Positions 9,901 through 10,442 of a stretch of 10,442 bases of DNA are shown here, piece after piece; position 1 is the stretch's first letter, and each line of letters opens with the position of its first letter. The notes beneath the pieces were generated by a model. It was not told where the DNA came from and made no database searches. It was given only the letters and a program-made list of their open reading frames with translations. Source of the DNA: Maribacter sp. (GTDB lineage Bacteria; Bacteroidota; Bacteroidia; Flavobacteriales; Flavobacteriaceae); NCBI GenBank assembly GCA_030730545.1, contig JANQUX010000054.1:1-10442 (forward strand). The letters are read 5' to 3'. The translations under genes were made by a program, and so were the position numbers.

Positions 9901-10442
9901 GCACAACCTACAAAAGATATTACCATCGATTTGGTGGCTGATAGGCAGTATTCAGATAGTTATCAAGAGAATTTCAATGTAGTTGATCAAGAGTACAACT
10001 TACAGTTGGGTAACAATTATGGTAGTTTTAGTATTTCTACTATGATGATAGGTACCGCTTTCGGTAAGAGCGATGAATTTGATTCTAGTACTTTTCAAGA
10101 GTTTAAAGACAATAGAATTACGATTGCGAATAGAATAGCGGTAGAGCAAGGTATACCTGTAGATGCAAATGGAGAATTTCCAGAAGGGTACGGTAAAACA
10201 CAACAAAGTGTTTTGTTACCGGCATTCTTTTCAGCGTATACAGGGCAAGATGCTGAACGTGTAAATTTAGATACGTTTAGAGATATTCCAATACCGAACT
10301 GGAGTATTAAGTATACCGGTCTTATGAAGAGTAAGTGGTTTAAAAAGAAATTTAAACGTTTTTCTTTAAGTCACGGGTATCGTGCATCATATAGTATTAA
10401 CTCGTACCAAACGAATTTAGAGAAGGTGCAATTGATTAATGA
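3808..10442 (+). CDS. sprA: T9SS outer-membrane translocon SprA (Sov family), 3' truncated by window edge
   Basis: SprA forms the giant single-chain beta-barrel (36 strands in the Flavobacterium johnsoniae structure) through which type IX cargo crosses the outer membrane, with PorV and a plug protein as partners. It is also required for gliding. The frame runs from TTG 3808 to the edge with no stop: about 2211 residues, against roughly 2400 in F. johnsoniae, so some 100-200 C-terminal residues lie outside. Residues 1-31 are a signal peptide. Family landmarks are RTNLSFDFDQRISLSMLG (177-194) with GERLQVTANYDTEATFDF just after, YLDDFEGAQALIDIR (863-877), PIPYVLPPGV (1312-1321), GEVWFNELRLAGLDNNGGWA (1508-1527) and NNGTVLPGYTQS near 1970. 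A Lys/Glu-rich stretch (about 1909-1940) is a likely exposed loop. TTG is the only standard start codon between the last upstream in-frame stop (3778-3780) and the hydrophobic core. The first in-frame ATG (4279) would remove the signal peptide. Confidence 0.95.
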   Translation, partial: MKNGATKFFNIFLKHILLFFVFFGSITFVVAQDTEEQEIDSVKTGFDLGRILIKNPESIVSKYIYDPKLDRYIYNESVGDFNIGYPVILTPDQYFKLVREEGIKSYFKEKSDAYSGKKEGSEEARKNLLPNFYVNNDFFSTIFGGNTIEIIPQGSVAMDLGVIWQKNDNPSLSPRNRTNLSFDFDQRISLSMLGQIGERLQVTANYDTEATFDFQNIVKLDYTPTEDDIIQSIEVGNVNMPLNSSLIQGAQSLFGVKTKLQFGKTSVTAVFSEQRSQNNTVVAQGGGTLNEFSLTALDYDENRHFFLAQYFRDNYDAALSSYPYIQSQVQITRIEVWITNRSQQTLNVRNVVAIQDLGESDITKTRVGQSNGSGGGFFNGPADVRPRNNANDYDPALILTNNGALNDNIREIATVESGFNASSFAGGYSPNQGFDYAYLENARKLEQGRDFDFNTQLGYISLNQRLSNDEVLGVAYQYTFQGQVYQVGEFANGGIEATTVTQTVNTVIENNTLILKLLKSNITNITDPIWDLMMKNIYATGAYSLSEEDFKMNILYSDPTPRNYITPIVEGPGSGWPEGLEESILLNVFNLDRLNVYNDIQPGGDGFFDFISGQTIDVQNGRIIFTKVEPFGEFLYEKLQNGNSGQYNVTSGYNANQEQYVFRDMYSLTKTAALQDPEKNKFILKGSYKSEGSNGISIGAFNVPQGSVTVTANGRTLQEGIDYTVNYQSGTVQILDPSLEASNVPINISVENNAVFGQQTRRFTGVNVEHQFNEKFVLGGTLLNLNERPLTQKSTYGVEPVNNTIFGLNTNFSTEVPFLTRMVNKLPNIDTDVPSNISIRAEMAALIPSSPKNADFEGETTTYLDDFEGAQALIDIRASLGWSLASMPLEFGSNDQPFGSSPEDLNNLLNGYGRAKLSWYTIDPIFYTNQRPSTVSDDDLSTNATRRVYIDEVFPETDQAMGQTQVQSTLDMVYYPTTKGPYNNNPDFETQAPTDKWGGMMRSLSSTDFEQSNVEFVQFWVMDPYVDGIANGAGELVLNLGNISEDILRDGKKQYENGLPGVNSNDFVAPTSWGEVPSTQSLVYAFDADENNRGLQDIGFDGLDDIREADVYTNNGGDDPALDNYGYYLNREGSILERYIDFNNPQGNSPVSVTNTDRGSTTLPDVEDVDRDLTMNTVNSYYEYRISIKPNTTINDQYVTDIIEGTASGDFRILNGDEVNYRWIQYKIPLSDFTDAVGGITDFRSISFMRMYMTGFNSPTILRFATLDLVRGDWRTYTNTLQDKNIDSDPSDDGTTLDVNTVNIEENSSRTPIPYVLPPGVLREQLNNNNTIIRQNEQSLSLTVSNLESEDSRGVFKNLNVDIRQYEKLKMFIHAEKIIDSDYADTSTPLVGFLRMGTDFTQNYYQIELPLEFTPFTAVTEEEVWPENNEMNIALSDLTKVKSQWIADGDLSDVRFFEIDNGEVIPVGEFDVRSPGRIRIGIKGNPSLGSIRTMMVGVKNQDILPARGEVWFNELRLAGLDNNGGWAAIAAIDGNIADFANFSATGSKSTSGFGSIDQMPNERAREDAISYDVVTNVNVGQLLPKKWGIQLPVNYGISEQMITPEFDPVYDDLKLEDRIAAEDTQEGKDDVLEQAEDYTKRTSINLIGVRKDRGEEADANFYDIENFTFNYSYNETDHRDFEIAELKEQSINTGFVYNHSFDPVEFAPFAKKDSLFTGKYWKWLKDLNLNLLPSNIGVTSNINRQFNAQRFRDVYTDGEDRIQLPELQQRNYLFNWQYAVNYNLTKSLRLNLTGSNNNIVRNYLNEDEPLESIDRIRNELGLWDGFFDVGEPNRHSQQMQLNYEVPFSKIPALDFISTQYSYTSNFDWQRGGDALFEVAGEYINTVQNANTHTITSSLTMQKFYDLIGLKKREAPKAKSSGPIRRDKAGVPTEDEEKIKAKTSDLFNTVVDIVTMVKRLNLNYSENNGTVLPGYTQSVGFIGTTKPTVGFLFGSQADVRFEAARNGWLTGFEQFNEQFIQRTNKQLNITATAQPTKDITIDLVADRQYSDSYQENFNVVDQEYNLQLGNNYGSFSISTMMIGTAFGKSDEFDSSTFQEFKDNRITIANRIAVEQGIPVDANGEFPEGYGKTQQSVLLPAFFSAYTGQDAERVNLDTFRDIPIPNWSIKYTGLMKSKWFKKKFKRFSLSHGYRASYSINSYQTNLEKVQLIN
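8114..8137 (+). repeat. Near-perfect inverted repeat (hairpin) inside sprA
   Basis: GCGATTTGACC (8114-8124) and GGTTAAATCGC (8127-8137) are complementary over 11 positions. The single exception, G8121 opposite T8130, would be a G-U pair in RNA. Only AA separates the arms, so in practice the innermost pair opens and leaves about a 10-base-pair stem with a CAAG loop. There is no T-run after it, so it is not an intrinsic terminator. It lies in the coding frame around SprA residues 1436-1444 and does not interrupt it. The pairing is directly visible; any function is unknown. Confidence 0.5.

Noticed and set aside
3808..10442. Possible frameshift or nonsense break in sprA
   Set aside because: Reading every codon from 3808 to the edge gave no stop, and family motifs appear in the expected order, so the gene appears intact apart from the window truncation.

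Overview
The window looks like core chromosome of a Bacteroidota bacterium, most likely family Flavobacteriaceae. Four points support this: AT-rich DNA with A-rich leaders in place of clear Shine-Dalgarno sites, a TAnnTTTG-type -7 element, the MaeB-type malic enzyme, and a very long SprA, the outer-membrane translocon of the type IX secretion system (T9SS), which is confined to this phylum. The genus cannot be fixed from the sequence alone; a marine flavobacterium is a guess.

All genes lie on the + strand. Positions 1-732 hold the C-terminal half of an MFS sugar-type transporter (SLC45/GPH-like), cut by the left edge. A 120-base gap (733-852) carries a probable promoter. maeB (853-3147) encodes a malic enzyme with a C-terminal phosphotransacetylase-like domain. 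A 73-base gap (3148-3220) holds a likely intrinsic terminator. ruvA (3221-3802) encodes the Holliday-junction binding subunit of RuvAB. Five bases later, from a TTG codon, sprA begins (3808) and stays open to the right edge (10442), giving about 2211 residues with the C-terminus missing. No gene-free stretch exceeds 120 bases. No RNA genes, CRISPR arrays or mobile elements were seen.

The four genes do not form one pathway. The transporter and malic enzyme belong to carbon metabolism (sugar import; malate to pyruvate with reduced cofactor), and RuvA to recombinational repair. SprA exports T9SS cargo such as adhesins and secreted hydrolases and is needed for gliding where that occurs. From what I recall of flavobacterial genomes, the order malic enzyme - ruvA - sprA is common, with gcvH often following. 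The terminator suggests that maeB is a separate unit, while ruvA and sprA are probably co-transcribed.

I found no undescribed system. The points most worth a second look are the TTG start of sprA, the apparently dead phosphotransacetylase site in MaeB, an internal repeat in SprA, and a near-perfect hairpin inside the sprA coding sequence.
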